A stretch of 64,000 bases of DNA. Origin: Rheinheimera texasensis DSM 17496 (lineage in GTDB: Bacteria > Pseudomonadota > Gammaproteobacteria > Enterobacterales > Alteromonadaceae). The notes beneath the pieces were generated by a model. It was not told where the DNA came from, ran no database searches, and saw only the letters and a program-made list of their open reading frames with translations. Both the position numbers and the translations under genes were made by a program. The first letter of the stretch is position 1; each line of letters begins with the position of its first letter. The stretch covers positions 124,001-188,000 of the forward strand of contig NZ_KL544007.1 of the NCBI RefSeq assembly GCF_000711985.1, in the 5' to 3' direction. Positions 52,174-62,348 of the stretch are shown here, in pieces.

Positions 52174-52191
52174 AGTGTACAACTGTGCGCT
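52174..52191. promoter_or_regulatory. FabR-like operator upstream of fabB
   Basis: AGTGTACAACTGTGCGCT is an 18-bp interrupted palindrome close to the FabR site upstream of E. coli fabA/fabB (AGCGTACA-N2-TGTTCGCT by recall). It lies 32 bp upstream of a -10-like TACAAT (52223-52228), in front of fabB. Confidence 0.5.
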
Positions 52192-52263
52192 GAAATTGGA
52201 CCAGTTGACGGGAAAAAGCCCGTACAATGGCCGCGAACACTATTTTTTTACGCTGGAGTCAGA

Positions 52264-53478
52264 ATGAAAAGAGCGGTAATCACCGGATTGGGCATAGTTT
52301 CAAGTATCGGTAACAACAAAGCAGAAGTATTGGCCTCCCTGCAGGAAGGCCGTTCCGGTATCAGCTTTGCGCAGGAATTTGCCGATTTTGGGCTGCGTTC
52401 TCAGGTCTGGGGTCAAATCAACATTGACACTGCTGCTCTGATTGATCGTAAAGCGTTGCGTTTTATGGGCGACGCCGCTGCTTATGCGTACATCTCAATG
52501 GCCCAGGCCATTGCAGATGCAGGTTTGACGCCAGAGCAAGTCTCCAATCCACGTACCGGTCTGGTCGTGGGCTCTGGCGGTGCTTCGTCAAAAACACAAA
52601 TTGAAGCCGCAGATATTCTGCGTGAAAAAGGCGTCAAACGCGTTGGCCCTTATGCTGTGCCAAAAACTATGTCATCGACTTGTTCTGCCTGCTTAGCAAC
52701 GCCGTTTGAAATCAAAGGCGTGAACTATTCCATCAGCTCTGCCTGCGCCACCAGCGCGCATTGTATTGGCCATGCGGTGGAACTGATCCAGCTCGGTAAA
52801 CAAGACGTGATTTTCGCCGGCGGCGGTGAAGAAGTGCACTGGACACTGGCAATGGAATTCGACGCCATGGGCGCGTTGTCGAGCAAATACAACGACACGC
52901 CAACTCAGGCTTCACGCACTTATGACGCGAACCGCGATGGTTTTGTTATCTCCGGTGGTGGCGGTATTCTGGTGATTGAAGAGCTGGAACATGCCTTAGC
53001 CCGTGGCGCGAAAATTTATGCCGAAGTGGTGGGTTACGGCGCGACTTCAGATGGTTACGACATGGTGGCGCCAAGTGGTGAAGGCGCGGTGCGTTGTATG
53101 CAAATGGCGCTGGCCGATGTGAAAGCGCCAATTGACTACCTGAACACTCATGGTACCAGTACACCGGTCGGTGACGTCAAAGAACTCGGTGCTATTCAAC
53201 AAGTGTTTGGCGGTAAGAGCCCGGCGATTAGCGCGACTAAAGCGATGACCGGTCACGCTTTGGGTGCTGCGGGTGTGCATGAAGCGATTTATTCATTGCT
53301 GATGATGGAACATGGTTTTATTGCACCGTCTATCAACATCGGTGAGCTGGATGCGGCGGCAGAAGGCCTGAACATCATCACCAAGCCAACCGCTGCGAAC
53401 TTAAACACTGTAATGTCGAATAGCTTTGGTTTTGGTGGCACCAATGCCACGCTGGTGATGCAAAAATTTAACGGCTAA
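52264..53478 (+). CDS. fabB: Beta-ketoacyl-ACP synthase I
   Basis: Condensing enzyme needed for unsaturated fatty acid elongation. 404 aa. The catalytic cysteine lies in [12 protein letters not shown], the histidines in [11 protein letters not shown] and [14 protein letters not shown], and the glycine-rich [14 protein letters not shown] is present. The frame opens at 52171, but ATG 52264 ([10 protein letters not shown]) has a GGAG ribosome-binding site and the family start. A FabR-like palindrome lies about 75 bp upstream. Confidence 0.96.
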   Translation: MKRAVITGLGIVSSIGNNKAEVLASLQEGRSGISFAQEFADFGLRSQVWGQINIDTAALIDRKALRFMGDAAAYAYISMAQAIADAGLTPEQVSNPRTGLVVGSGGASSKTQIEAADILREKGVKRVGPYAVPKTMSSTCSACLATPFEIKGVNYSISSACATSAHCIGHAVELIQLGKQDVIFAGGGEEVHWTLAMEFDAMGALSSKYNDTPTQASRTYDANRDGFVISGGGGILVIEELEHALARGAKIYAEVVGYGATSDGYDMVAPSGEGAVRCMQMALADVKAPIDYLNTHGTSTPVGDVKELGAIQQVFGGKSPAISATKAMTGHALGAAGVHEAIYSLLMMEHGFIAPSINIGELDAAAEGLNIITKPTAANLNTVMSNSFGFGGTNATLVMQKFNG

Positions 53479-53498
53479 GCCGGTCAGACCATTGAAAT

Positions 53499-53521
53499 AA
53501 AGCCACCTACGGGTGGCTTTG
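53499..53521 (+). terminator. Intrinsic terminator after fabB
   Basis: 9-bp stem AAAGCCACC/GGTGGCTTT with a TACG loop. The T-run after it is short, so termination may be partial. Confidence 0.65.
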
Positions 53522-53624
53522 TCGCTTCTGGCACGATGAAATCTGCCGACTACATGGCGCAGAGTTGGTGTTCTGACATAGAATGCGGCGCAGTTTGTTA
53601 TGCCTGTGCTGACCGGAGTTGCCG

Positions 53625-54734
53625 ATGAAAATTTATGCCGATGACAATATGCCGCTGGCCCGGGAGTTTTTCGCCGATTTAGGCGACGTCACCTTGTTTT
53701 CTGGTCGCAATGCCGAGGCTGCGGAGTTGGCAGATGCGGATATTCTGCTGGTGCGCTCTGTGACCAAAGTCAATGCTGCGCTGCTGGATGCCAATCCCAA
53801 TATTCGTTTTGTCGGGACCGCCACCATCGGCACTGATCATCTGGATCTGGCGTATTTGCAGACGCGTGGCATAACCCACACCAACGCGCCGGGTTGTAAT
53901 GCGCAGTCGGTGGTGGAATATGTACTGAGCTGCCTGTTTATCCTGGCGGAGCAACAAGATAAACCACTCACTGAATTCAGCGTTGGTGTCGTTGGCGTCG
54001 GTCAAATCGGTAAACGACTGGTGGCGGCGTTGCTGGCGCTAGGCGTCTGCGTGCTGCAAAATGACCCCTTGCGGGCGGCTGAAGCTGATTTTCCTCATCT
54101 TGACCTCGATACTTTATTAGCAAGCGCCGATGTGGTCAGTTTGCATGTACCGCTGGTGCGTAGCGGCGCTTATCCGACTTTTCATTTATTAGATGCCAAA
54201 CGGCTGGCGGCCTTACCGGCCACAACAGCACTGATTAATGCCTGTCGCGGTGAAGTGGTTGATAACCAGGCGCTGTTGGCGCAAGCCCGTGCCGGCGTGC
54301 GCCGGCCTTTGTTTCTCGATGTCTGGGAAAACGAGCCGGCGATTGAACAGGCGCTGCTGCCGTATTGTGATATTGCCACTGCGCATATTGCCGGTCACAG
54401 TGTTGAAGGCAAAGCCCGCGGCACTGAAATGTTGTATCAGGCGGTGTGCCAGTTGCTGGGCGTGACGCCAACCAAGACCCTGGCCGAGTTTTTACCGGCC
54501 GCCGCCATTGAAAAGCTGCAAATTTCGCCAAATTTTAGACTTTTAGATGTCCAAAATCTCTGCCGTATGTTATATGATGTCCGGCGTGACGATGCATTGT
54601 TCAGACGGCATCTGGTCACGCATGGGTTTGACTGGCTCAGAAAAACCTACCCGCCGCGGCGGGAATTCAGTTCAGTGTGCCTGCAGGGGCAGGTGCCAGA
54701 TTATTTAATTCGTTTAGGTTTCAGCCAGAAATAA
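53625..54734 (+). CDS. pdxB: Erythronate-4-phosphate dehydrogenase
   Basis: Second step of pyridoxal 5'-phosphate synthesis in the DXP-dependent route, converting 4-phosphoerythronate to its 2-oxo form. 369 aa. The D-2-hydroxyacid dehydrogenase core has GVVGVGQIGKRLVA, NACRGEVVDNQALL and the acid/histidine pair near IATAHIAGHSVEGKARG. It also has the PdxB-specific C-terminal dimer domain (about 285-369). ATG 53625 is preferred to the upstream TTG. asd follows 15 bp later, as in many relatives. Confidence 0.95.
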   Translation: MKIYADDNMPLAREFFADLGDVTLFSGRNAEAAELADADILLVRSVTKVNAALLDANPNIRFVGTATIGTDHLDLAYLQTRGITHTNAPGCNAQSVVEYVLSCLFILAEQQDKPLTEFSVGVVGVGQIGKRLVAALLALGVCVLQNDPLRAAEADFPHLDLDTLLASADVVSLHVPLVRSGAYPTFHLLDAKRLAALPATTALINACRGEVVDNQALLAQARAGVRRPLFLDVWENEPAIEQALLPYCDIATAHIAGHSVEGKARGTEMLYQAVCQLLGVTPTKTLAEFLPAAAIEKLQISPNFRLLDVQNLCRMLYDVRRDDALFRRHLVTHGFDWLRKTYPPRREFSSVCLQGQVPDYLIRLGFSQK

Positions 54735-54749
54735 AGGGGAACAAACCAA

Positions 54750-55769
54750 ATGGCTCAGCAATTTGACGTCGCAGTATTAGGCGCTACAGGTTTGGTCGGT
54801 CAGCATTTGATCGAAATTCTGCAGCAGCGCGATTTTCCGGTACGCAATCTTTACCCATTGGCCAGTAAACGCTCTGCCGGTGGCACAGTGACATTTCATG
54901 GTAAACAGGTAGAAGTGCTGGATGCTGAGACCTTTGACTGGACCAAAGCGCAAATTGGTTTGTTCTCAGCTGGCGGCAGTGTGTCGGCAGTTTATGCGCC
55001 AAAAGCGGCCGATGCTGGTTGTATCGTCATCGACAACACTTCACATTACCGCTACGAAGCGGATATCCCGTTAGTAGTGCCTGAAGTCAATGCCCATGCG
55101 ATTGCCGATTACCGCAACCGCAACATCATCGCCAACCCGAATTGTTCAACTATCCAGATGCTGGTGGCGTTAAAGCCAATCCATGATGCCGTTGGTATTA
55201 CCCGCGTCAACGTGGCGACCTATCAGTCAGTGAGCGGCGCCGGTCAGCAGGGCATTGAAGCTTTAGCATCTGAAACAGCACAGCTGCTGAATGGTCGTCC
55301 GATTGAATCGACCGGCAAGTTTTCACGTCAGATCGCTTTTAACGTTATTCCGCAAATCGATGTCTTTATGGACAACGGTTACACCAAAGAAGAAATGAAA
55401 ATGCACTGGGAAACCCAGAAAATCATGGGTGATGACAGCATTTCGGTAAACGCCACCGCAGTGCGGGTGCCGGCGTTTTATGGCCACGCCGAAGCGGTGC
55501 ATATCGAAACCCGTTCGCCAATCAGTGTCGAAGAAGTTAAAGCACTGCTGGCGCAAGCGCCGGGCGTGGTGTTGTTAGAAGACAACGCCGAATTCCCGAC
55601 CCAGGTCAGCCATGCCCAAGGTCAGGATGATGTGTTTGTTGGCCGTATTCGCAAAGACCTGTCGCATGAACATGGGTTAAATCTCTGGGTAGTGGCCGAC
55701 AACGTGCGTAAAGGCGCCGCGACGAACAGCATTCAAATTGCTGAACATCTGATCCGCGATTATTTGTAA
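54750..55769 (+). CDS. asd: Aspartate-semialdehyde dehydrogenase
   Basis: NADPH-dependent reduction of aspartyl phosphate to aspartate semialdehyde, for lysine, threonine, methionine and diaminopimelate. 339 aa. Rossmann motif VLGATGLVGQHLIEIL, catalytic cysteine in IANPNCSTIQM, and SVSGAGQQGIEAL. It is the class of Asd found next to fimV in Pseudomonas and Shewanella (the E. coli Usg position). Ribosome-binding site AAAGGGGA precedes the ATG. Confidence 0.94.
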   Translation: MAQQFDVAVLGATGLVGQHLIEILQQRDFPVRNLYPLASKRSAGGTVTFHGKQVEVLDAETFDWTKAQIGLFSAGGSVSAVYAPKAADAGCIVIDNTSHYRYEADIPLVVPEVNAHAIADYRNRNIIANPNCSTIQMLVALKPIHDAVGITRVNVATYQSVSGAGQQGIEALASETAQLLNGRPIESTGKFSRQIAFNVIPQIDVFMDNGYTKEEMKMHWETQKIMGDDSISVNATAVRVPAFYGHAEAVHIETRSPISVEEVKALLAQAPGVVLLEDNAEFPTQVSHAQGQDDVFVGRIRKDLSHEHGLNLWVVADNVRKGAATNSIQIAEHLIRDYL

Positions 55770-55786
55770 ATTCCGCTGATGTTAAC

Positions 55787-55815
55787 AAAGGCCCTTAGGG
55801 GCCTTTTTTGTTTTT
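55787..55815 (+). terminator. Intrinsic terminator after asd
   Basis: 8-bp stem AAAGGCCC/GGGCCTTT with a TTAG loop, followed by TTTTTTGTTTTT. Confidence 0.9.
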
Positions 55816-56067
55816 GCTGAGCCTGGTTCTGGCGCCATATTAATCAAGTGCCTGACTGTCGACAGGGTGTGACAGGCAAGTTGGAGCCTGTCGCAGCATC
55901 AATTCTGCACCTTTTGGCTAATCTGGTTTAGAATCTGCTGAAAGAGCCGCAAATTGTGGAACATTGTTTGCAGAGCGACTATATCCAATGGCGGATACAG
56001 CACTCAGGCGTTCAGTCCGGATGCAATGGGCATCCAGCTGGATCCAATGGTTGTTAGGGAATATTGC

Positions 56068-59000
56068 ATGCTTCTGATGCGAATTTTGCTCATTCTGTTT
56101 ACCGTCAATTTTATGACGGCAGCCTGGGCTGAATCGACGGCGCGCTTACGCGGTCCAAAAGAATTTGATACACCGGCAGTGACCCGGCTGGGACCATTGT
56201 CGGCGCAGGACACTTTGTGGCGCCTGGCAGAACAGGCGAGACCAGATAAACGCGTCAACATGTATCAGATGATGTTTGCGCTGTATCAGCGCAACCCTGA
56301 CGCCTTCCTCGACGATAACTTTAATCATCTGAAACCGGGCGCTTTCCTCGAAGTGCCCGGCATTCGCGACATTCTGGCAATTGACCCGGTGATGGCACAG
56401 CGTAAGTCTGAAAATGACGACCGTGTCTGGGCAGAAAAAATCCGCAAAGCTGCGCAGTTGAAACCGGAAGACCATTCCGCCAAACAGGTTGATATCGCTA
56501 AAGCGCAACAAGAAATTACCGATGAGTTGAACCGGGTGGAGGCGCAGCAGACCGAGCAAATGTCTGATTTGCGTGACCGGCTCGGTGCATCTATGGCCAA
56601 CGTCGAAACCATAGTGCAGGAAAATACCGCGCTGAAGAAACAGCTCGACACTGTGGTTTCAGAACTGTCGAATGTGAAGCAGCAACTGGACAAAGACAGT
56701 GAGATCCAGACCCAGCTGCAACAGTTGCTGCAGCAACAAACCGAAATGCTGGAACAGCAGCGTGAACAGATCCGCAAACAGCAGGAAGGGTTTAACTTTG
56801 CCGAGACCTGGCAAAATCTTGCCAACAGCCCGGCCGGTTGGATCCTGGCGGCGGCATTGCCGGCTGCGCTGGTGTTGTTTGGGGTGGTGTTACTCATTCG
56901 CCGTAAGAGCAAAAAAGCTGCCGCAGCAGTGTCAGCAGCCACTGCCAGCCCGGCGCTGGATCCAAATTATAAATCGCCATTGCCACCGCTCGATGACAGT
57001 CTTGATTTTGATGAAAGCAGTCTGATTAACCTGGATGATTCTTTACTCAATGACAATCTGAGCAGCGGCATCCGGCTGGACGACGATTTCGACCGGACGC
57101 CTGCCAGAAAACCGGCGATGGCCAGTTTTGATGATGATGATTTGCTGGATGATCATTTGGATCTGGGCTCCGATAACAGTAAAACTGCCGGCGCTTTTGG
57201 CCTGGACGATTTACTGGACGATCCACTGGAGCCGCCGCCGGCACCAGCGAAGGCAGAACCTTTTGACCCGGACAATATTTTATCCGGCGATGCGCTGAGC
57301 AACTTACTGGATGCTGACGAGCCAGCCTTTGAAGCCAAGCAGGCCTTTGATCCAAATAATATTCTTTCTGGCAACGAGCTCAGTTCGCTGTTTGATAATC
57401 TGGCAGACGATGATGATGATCCGGATGCGATTTTTAATCAGGCTTTAGCGGCACAACAGGCCAAGCCTGAGGTGACAGCTGAAGCTGAGCCTGAATCCGA
57501 CTTGTTGACGGACCCGCAGGTGTCGGCAGCAGCGCTGGCCTTTGCAGCAGCGGAAGCCGCTGAATCAGACGAGTTGCTGGAAGAAATCGAGTTGGATTTA
57601 CCTGGCGAAGAGCCAGTCGCTACCTCGGCTGTGGCATTAGATGATGATGACTTTGATATTGATGCGCTGGTCGCTCAGACTCAGGCTGGCGCCGGTGCAG
57701 CGGCCGCCGAGCCTGTTGCGGCAGCGCCGTTACCGGCTGATGACAGCGACGACTTTGATATCGACGCATTATTAGATATGACACAAGCCACTGAAGCCAC
57801 AGTGCCAGTTTCGGCTGAAGTTGAATCGGAAGCGCCGCAACAGGCTTTCGACAGCTCTGAATTAGAAGCATTTGCTGAATCGCTGGCCGAAGAGCAGCTT
57901 GCTGTAGAGCAGACAGTTGAAGATTTACCGGTCACTGCGTCGGAAGAGGAAGCACTGGAGGCCGCAGAGGCCTTTGAGTCTGACGAGCTGCTGGCGGCAG
58001 ACGACGAATCAGGTCTGTTGGATGAACTGGATGAGATCCTCAACGAAGTTGCCGAGATCCGGGCACAATCACAACAGGCGAAACAATCACTGCAAGAGCT
58101 TGAATTACCTGAAGATGCAGTGACGCAGGCGTCTGCCGACATCGCAAATGCTGAGCTTAGTCTGGCCGATTTCAGCGCTATGTTAACAGAGCCATCTGCA
58201 GAGGATGAACCCGCCGAAGCTGAACTGGCGCCGGCGGCAGTCGCAGCAGCTGAAGCAGACGCTGCGCCAGCCGATGATTTTATCGATATCGAAGAGCTGA
58301 TGCTCGAGGATGGTGCCGGCACTGAAATTGAGGCAGAGCTGGCGGCTGAAACTGCGGCAGAAACAGAATATTTGTCCGAATTCGCCGGTTTGGAAGAAAT
58401 GGCAACAGAAATGCCGGACCTGGGCCTGTCGGACGATAACTCGGTCGCCCGGGTTTATGAAGGCATTTCGTCGGTAGAGAGACCAAGCAAAGTGCTGGAC
58501 GAGTATCCGGATTTACAACTCGACGATGCGGAACAGGCGGCGATTTTTCCGGAAGAGTTGATCGATACCGCTGAAGAGCCAGCCCTGACTGCTGAACAAT
58601 CTGAGTTACATCAGCTGGATGATGTGAACTTTGATGAGTTGTTGTCGGGCCTCGATGAATTCGCATCACCAGTTGCAGATCCGTTGGCGGATCAGCATAA
58701 AGCCGCAGAAGTGCTGGCGGAGCTTGAACAGTTACAACAAAGCCAAAGCCGTTATAGTCCCGAAACCGAGCCAGTTGAATTGCCGGATTTTGTCAATATC
58801 GACAAGTTACTGGCGGCGACGGAAGACCAGCTTGAGCCTGATGCTGAACTAAAAACGCTGAATATCGATGTAGGTCTGGCCGATTTTGAAGATTTGATTG
58901 CTGCTGACGAGGTTGGTGATGTCGACCATGCTGACGGCGGATTTGCCGGACAACTGGATTTAGTCCGCGCCTATATCGAGATTGGTGATGCGGACAGCGC

Positions 59001-59079
59001 TAATCATCTGATAAAAGAGATTATGGCGTCCGAAGCACCGGCGCATGTAAAACAAGAAGCTGCGGCTTTGCTGTCGTAA
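56068..59079 (+). CDS. fimV: FimV/HubP-type polar landmark protein
   Basis: A 1003-aa inner-membrane polar organiser (FimV in Pseudomonas, HubP in Vibrio/Shewanella) that recruits flagellar, chemotaxis and chromosome-partitioning factors. The signal peptide ends near AAWAES. A periplasmic FimV N-terminal/LysM-like region follows (LSAQDTLWRLAEQ to FLEVPG), then a coiled coil (about 150-245) and a membrane segment (about 257-279). A very acidic cytoplasmic region has repeats (FDPDNILSG-, DDFDIDALL-). The conserved C-terminal FimV motif is QLDLVRAYIEIGDADSANHL. The frame opens at 55954; ATG 56068 with an AGGGA site starts the signal peptide. It is flanked by asd and truA. Confidence 0.93.
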   Translation: MLLMRILLILFTVNFMTAAWAESTARLRGPKEFDTPAVTRLGPLSAQDTLWRLAEQARPDKRVNMYQMMFALYQRNPDAFLDDNFNHLKPGAFLEVPGIRDILAIDPVMAQRKSENDDRVWAEKIRKAAQLKPEDHSAKQVDIAKAQQEITDELNRVEAQQTEQMSDLRDRLGASMANVETIVQENTALKKQLDTVVSELSNVKQQLDKDSEIQTQLQQLLQQQTEMLEQQREQIRKQQEGFNFAETWQNLANSPAGWILAAALPAALVLFGVVLLIRRKSKKAAAAVSAATASPALDPNYKSPLPPLDDSLDFDESSLINLDDSLLNDNLSSGIRLDDDFDRTPARKPAMASFDDDDLLDDHLDLGSDNSKTAGAFGLDDLLDDPLEPPPAPAKAEPFDPDNILSGDALSNLLDADEPAFEAKQAFDPNNILSGNELSSLFDNLADDDDDPDAIFNQALAAQQAKPEVTAEAEPESDLLTDPQVSAAALAFAAAEAAESDELLEEIELDLPGEEPVATSAVALDDDDFDIDALVAQTQAGAGAAAAEPVAAAPLPADDSDDFDIDALLDMTQATEATVPVSAEVESEAPQQAFDSSELEAFAESLAEEQLAVEQTVEDLPVTASEEEALEAAEAFESDELLAADDESGLLDELDEILNEVAEIRAQSQQAKQSLQELELPEDAVTQASADIANAELSLADFSAMLTEPSAEDEPAEAELAPAAVAAAEADAAPADDFIDIEELMLEDGAGTEIEAELAAETAAETEYLSEFAGLEEMATEMPDLGLSDDNSVARVYEGISSVERPSKVLDEYPDLQLDDAEQAAIFPEELIDTAEEPALTAEQSELHQLDDVNFDELLSGLDEFASPVADPLADQHKAAEVLAELEQLQQSQSRYSPETEPVELPDFVNIDKLLAATEDQLEPDAELKTLNIDVGLADFEDLIAADEVGDVDHADGGFAGQLDLVRAYIEIGDADSANHLIKEIMASEAPAHVKQEAAALLS

Positions 59080-59097
59080 GTCGCACTTCCCTCTGAC

Positions 59098-59127
59098 ACA
59101 AAGCGCTTTCGGGCGCTTTGTTGTTTT
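59098..59127 (+). terminator. Intrinsic terminator after fimV
   Basis: Stem ACAAAGCGC/GCGCTTTGT with a TTTCGG loop (59098-59121), followed by TGTTTT. Confidence 0.85.
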
Positions 59128-59206
59128 CTGTGGTCTGGCTTTTGCCGCAGTACGGCGGCTTTGTTATACTCGCCGCCGCTGAATGAGTGGTGCCCTTGGA
59201 GTCAGA

Positions 59207-59992
59207 ATGCGTATTGCGATGGGGATTGAGTACGACGGAACCGGCTATTTCGGCTGGCAACGTCAGCGGGAAGTGAACAGCATTCAGGGCGAGCTGGAAA
59301 AAGCCTTGAGCCAGGTCGCTAACGCGCCGGTGGAGATTTTTTGCGCCGGACGTACTGACGCCGGCGTGCATGGCACCGGTCAGGTCATTCACTTTGATAC
59401 TGATGCAGTGCGCGATATGCGCGGCTGGATCATGGGCACCAATTCCAACTTGCCGACTGGCATTGCGGTGCGCTGGGCACAGCCGGTACCGGATGACTTT
59501 CATGCCCGTTTTTCTGCCACTGCGCGACGTTATCGGTACGTGATTTATAACCGAAAATTCCGCCCGGCGATTTTAGGTGCAGGTCTTAGTCATTATCATC
59601 AGGAGATTGACGTCAGCCTGATGCAGCAGGCGGCGCCGGTGCTTTTGGGCGAGCAGGATTTTTCGTCCTTCCGCGCTATTCAATGCCAGTCCAACACACC
59701 ATTTCGCAACGTGATGCACCTGCAAATCAACAGGTTTGGCGACTACATTGTGCTGGATATCAAAGCCAATGCGTTTTTGCATCATATGGTGCGCAACATC
59801 ACCGGCAGCTTATTAGAAGTTGGCATGGGGCGCCGGTCACCGCAGTGGATTGCCGAATTGCTGGCAGCAAAAGACCGGACTCTGGCCGCTGCGACTGCCA
59901 AAGCTGAAGGCCTGTATTTGGTTGATGTCGATTATCCGGCACATTTTGCTATACCAAAATCGCCGTTAGGCCCGTTATTTTTACCTGATTAA
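59207..59992 (+). CDS. truA: tRNA pseudouridine(38-40) synthase
   Basis: Converts U38, U39 and U40 of tRNA anticodon stems to pseudouridine. 261 aa. The catalytic aspartate lies in [14 protein letters not shown], with the [16 protein letters not shown]-terminal strand and [17 protein letters not shown] motif. ATG 59207 follows TTGGAG; the upstream extension from 59183 is not needed. accD follows after 199 bp with its own ribosome-binding site. Confidence 0.96.
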   Translation: MRIAMGIEYDGTGYFGWQRQREVNSIQGELEKALSQVANAPVEIFCAGRTDAGVHGTGQVIHFDTDAVRDMRGWIMGTNSNLPTGIAVRWAQPVPDDFHARFSATARRYRYVIYNRKFRPAILGAGLSHYHQEIDVSLMQQAAPVLLGEQDFSSFRAIQCQSNTPFRNVMHLQINRFGDYIVLDIKANAFLHHMVRNITGSLLEVGMGRRSPQWIAELLAAKDRTLAAATAKAEGLYLVDVDYPAHFAIPKSPLGPLFLPD

Positions 59993-60191
59993 CCGGTGGA
60001 ACTCTGGCGTTCTGGCCTTGTCGTATCTGCCGGGCGCACAGTTGCTGCGCGCAACTACTAAGACCAGTTTTTGGTATTCTGTGTTTGGGCTTTGTGTTTT
60101 AATAACCGCCGTTTGCGTCAATTTCGCTGAAATTCTGTTATTTTCAGCAGAACTGCACAGAAAATAATCGCAGTCAGATATAGGAATTCTT

Positions 60192-61064
60192 ATGAGTTGG
60201 TTAGAAAAAATCCTGCCCCGCACTTCGTCATCTGCCCGTCGCAACATTCCGGAAGGGGTCTGGACCAAATGCACCGCTTGTGACGCAGTCTTATATAAAG
60301 CTGATTTGGATCGCCAGTTAGGTGTCTGTCCAAAATGTGACCATCATATGCGGGTCAGTGCCCGCACGCGCTTAACCCAATTCTTTGATGTCAACACCAC
60401 TGTTGAACTGGCGGCAGAGCTGGAACCACAAGACGTGCTGAAATTTAAAGACAGCAAACGTTACAAAGACCGGATTGTCGCCGCACAAAAAGACACCAAT
60501 GAAAAAGACGCCATGGTGGTGATGCGTGGCTCGCTCAAAGGCATGCCGGTAGTCGCGGCCAGCTTTGAGTTCGAGTTTATGGGCGGTTCTATGGCGTCTG
60601 TGGTCGGTGCCAAGTTTGTCAAAGGCGTCGAGTTTGCGCTGGAGCACAAAATTCCGTTTATCTGTTTCTCCGCTTCAGGCGGCGCGCGGATGCAGGAGGC
60701 CCTGTTCTCGCTGATGCAAATGGCGAAAACCAGCGCCGCGCTGGCAAAACTGAGCGAAGCCGGCCTGCCGTACATTTCTGTGCTGACTGACCCGACGATG
60801 GGTGGGGTGTCGGCCTCACTGGCGATGCTCGGTGATATCAATATCGGTGAACCAAAAGCGCTGATCGGTTTTGCCGGTCCACGCGTCATTGAACAGACAG
60901 TGCGTGAAAAGCTGCCGGAAGGCTTCCAGCGCAGTGAATTCCTGTTAGAGCATGGTGCAATCGACATGATTGTTGACCGTCGGCAAATGCGCGATACAAT
61001 TGCGCGATTAGTAGCAAAATTCATGCGGCTGCCGGCTCCGGACCAGGAGCATCGCGTCGCTTAA
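60192..61064 (+). CDS. accD: Acetyl-CoA carboxylase carboxyltransferase subunit beta
   Basis: Beta subunit of acetyl-CoA carboxylase carboxyltransferase, partner of AccA. 290 aa. The N-terminal C4 zinc ribbon is [11 protein letters not shown] ... [12 protein letters not shown]. The crotonase-fold carboxyltransferase has [13 protein letters not shown] and [16 protein letters not shown]. Start ATG 60192 follows AGGA. folC begins 6 bp after its stop codon. Confidence 0.97.
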   Translation: MSWLEKILPRTSSSARRNIPEGVWTKCTACDAVLYKADLDRQLGVCPKCDHHMRVSARTRLTQFFDVNTTVELAAELEPQDVLKFKDSKRYKDRIVAAQKDTNEKDAMVVMRGSLKGMPVVAASFEFEFMGGSMASVVGAKFVKGVEFALEHKIPFICFSASGGARMQEALFSLMQMAKTSAALAKLSEAGLPYISVLTDPTMGGVSASLAMLGDINIGEPKALIGFAGPRVIEQTVREKLPEGFQRSEFLLEHGAIDMIVDRRQMRDTIARLVAKFMRLPAPDQEHRVA

Positions 61065-61070
61065 GGCGTT

Positions 61071-62348
61071 ATGACTTCCACTGCGTTACTGCAAAGCCAA
61101 TCGTGCCACAGCCTGGCAGATTGGCTTTGTTACATTGAACAATCCCATCCTATTGAAAAAATTGAACTTGGCCTTGGCCGGGTGCAGTCGGTTGCCGAAC
61201 GTGCTGCGCTGGCGCAATTGCCAGGCATAGTGATTTTGATTGCTGGCACCAACGGCAAAGGCACCACAGCCCGCACGCTGGAGCAATTATTGCTGGCGCA
61301 GGGCCTGAGTGTTGGTGTCTACAGCTCACCCCATTTGCTGCGGTTTAACGAGCGGCTGCGCATCAATGGCGTCGATGTCGCCGATGAGCTGTGGGTTGAA
61401 GGCCTCAAGCAAGTCGAGGCCCTGCGCGCGGATATTGCGCTGACGTATTTTGAATTCACCACTTTGGCGGCCTTTGCCATCCTGAAATCGCAGGCACCAC
61501 AGATTTGCCTGATTGAGGTGGGGTTAGGCGGCCGGCTGGATGCGACCAACATTGTCGATCCGGCGCTGAGCATTATCACTACAGTCGATTTGGATCATCA
61601 GGACTGGCTCGGCAATGACCGGGAAACCATAGGCCGGGAAAAAGCCGGGGTATTCAGAGCGGGTCGGCCGGCAGTGGTGGGGGATTTACAGGTACCGCAG
61701 TCAGTTCGGCAGGTCGCCACCGATATTGGTGCAAACCTAAGCTGCGCCGGTAGCGACTTCCAACTTGATCTGCAGGCACAGACTTTTGCCTGGCATTTTA
61801 CTGACCAACATTATGAGCATTTACCATTGCCGGGTGTGCCGGTGCAGAACGTCGCCACTGCCTTGACCGCGCTGGCGCTGCTGGATTTACTGCCGGATGA
61901 AAACATTTGCGCACAGGTGCTGGCACAGCTTAGTTTACCGGGGCGGATGCAGTGGTTAAGCCGCAAACCAGCTGTGCTGCTGGATGTGGCGCACAATCCG
62001 CAATCGGCCGCTTATCTGGCTTCACAGCTGACGCAATTAAAGAACGGCTATCGCAGAGTTCAGCTGGTGGTTGGCATGCTCAAAGACAAGGATATCCGCG
62101 AAGCGCTGAGCTGTTTTACCGGCCAGGGTTATCACTGGCATCTGGTGTCTTTGCCCGGTGTGCGGGGCGCCAGCAGCGATCTGCTGCAACAGGCCTTGCC
62201 TTCAACTGAACAAAGCTGTCAGTATCCGCAGATGTCCGACGTGTTGGCAACTATTGCCAGCGCGCCGGCTGATGAATTATTTGTAGTATTTGGATCTTTT
62301 GTCACGGTCAGCAGTGTGCTGAGTCTGTGGCCACAGGAAAATGTATGA
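61071..62348 (+). CDS. folC: Bifunctional folylpolyglutamate/dihydrofolate synthase
   Basis: Adds glutamate to dihydropteroate (making dihydrofolate) and to folates. 425 aa. Mur ligase fold with the P-loop IAGTNGKGTTARTLEQLL, LIEVGLGGRLDATNIV, TTVDLDHQDWLG and LLDVAHNPQSAAYL. Its stop overlaps the dedD start (ATGA), as in other folC-dedD operons. Confidence 0.96.
   Translation: MTSTALLQSQSCHSLADWLCYIEQSHPIEKIELGLGRVQSVAERAALAQLPGIVILIAGTNGKGTTARTLEQLLLAQGLSVGVYSSPHLLRFNERLRINGVDVADELWVEGLKQVEALRADIALTYFEFTTLAAFAILKSQAPQICLIEVGLGGRLDATNIVDPALSIITTVDLDHQDWLGNDRETIGREKAGVFRAGRPAVVGDLQVPQSVRQVATDIGANLSCAGSDFQLDLQAQTFAWHFTDQHYEHLPLPGVPVQNVATALTALALLDLLPDENICAQVLAQLSLPGRMQWLSRKPAVLLDVAHNPQSAAYLASQLTQLKNGYRRVQLVVGMLKDKDIREALSCFTGQGYHWHLVSLPGVRGASSDLLQQALPSTEQSCQYPQMSDVLATIASAPADELFVVFGSFVTVSSVLSLWPQENV

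Noticed and set aside
52190-52210. FadR site before fabB
   Set aside because: Only one half-site (AACTGGTC on the minus strand) is present; the other half does not match.
57681-58322. 213-aa Ser/Ala-rich open frame on the minus strand inside fimV
   Set aside because: It is the mirror image of the acidic Ala/Asp/Glu repeats of FimV. No ribosome-binding site and no recognisable fold.
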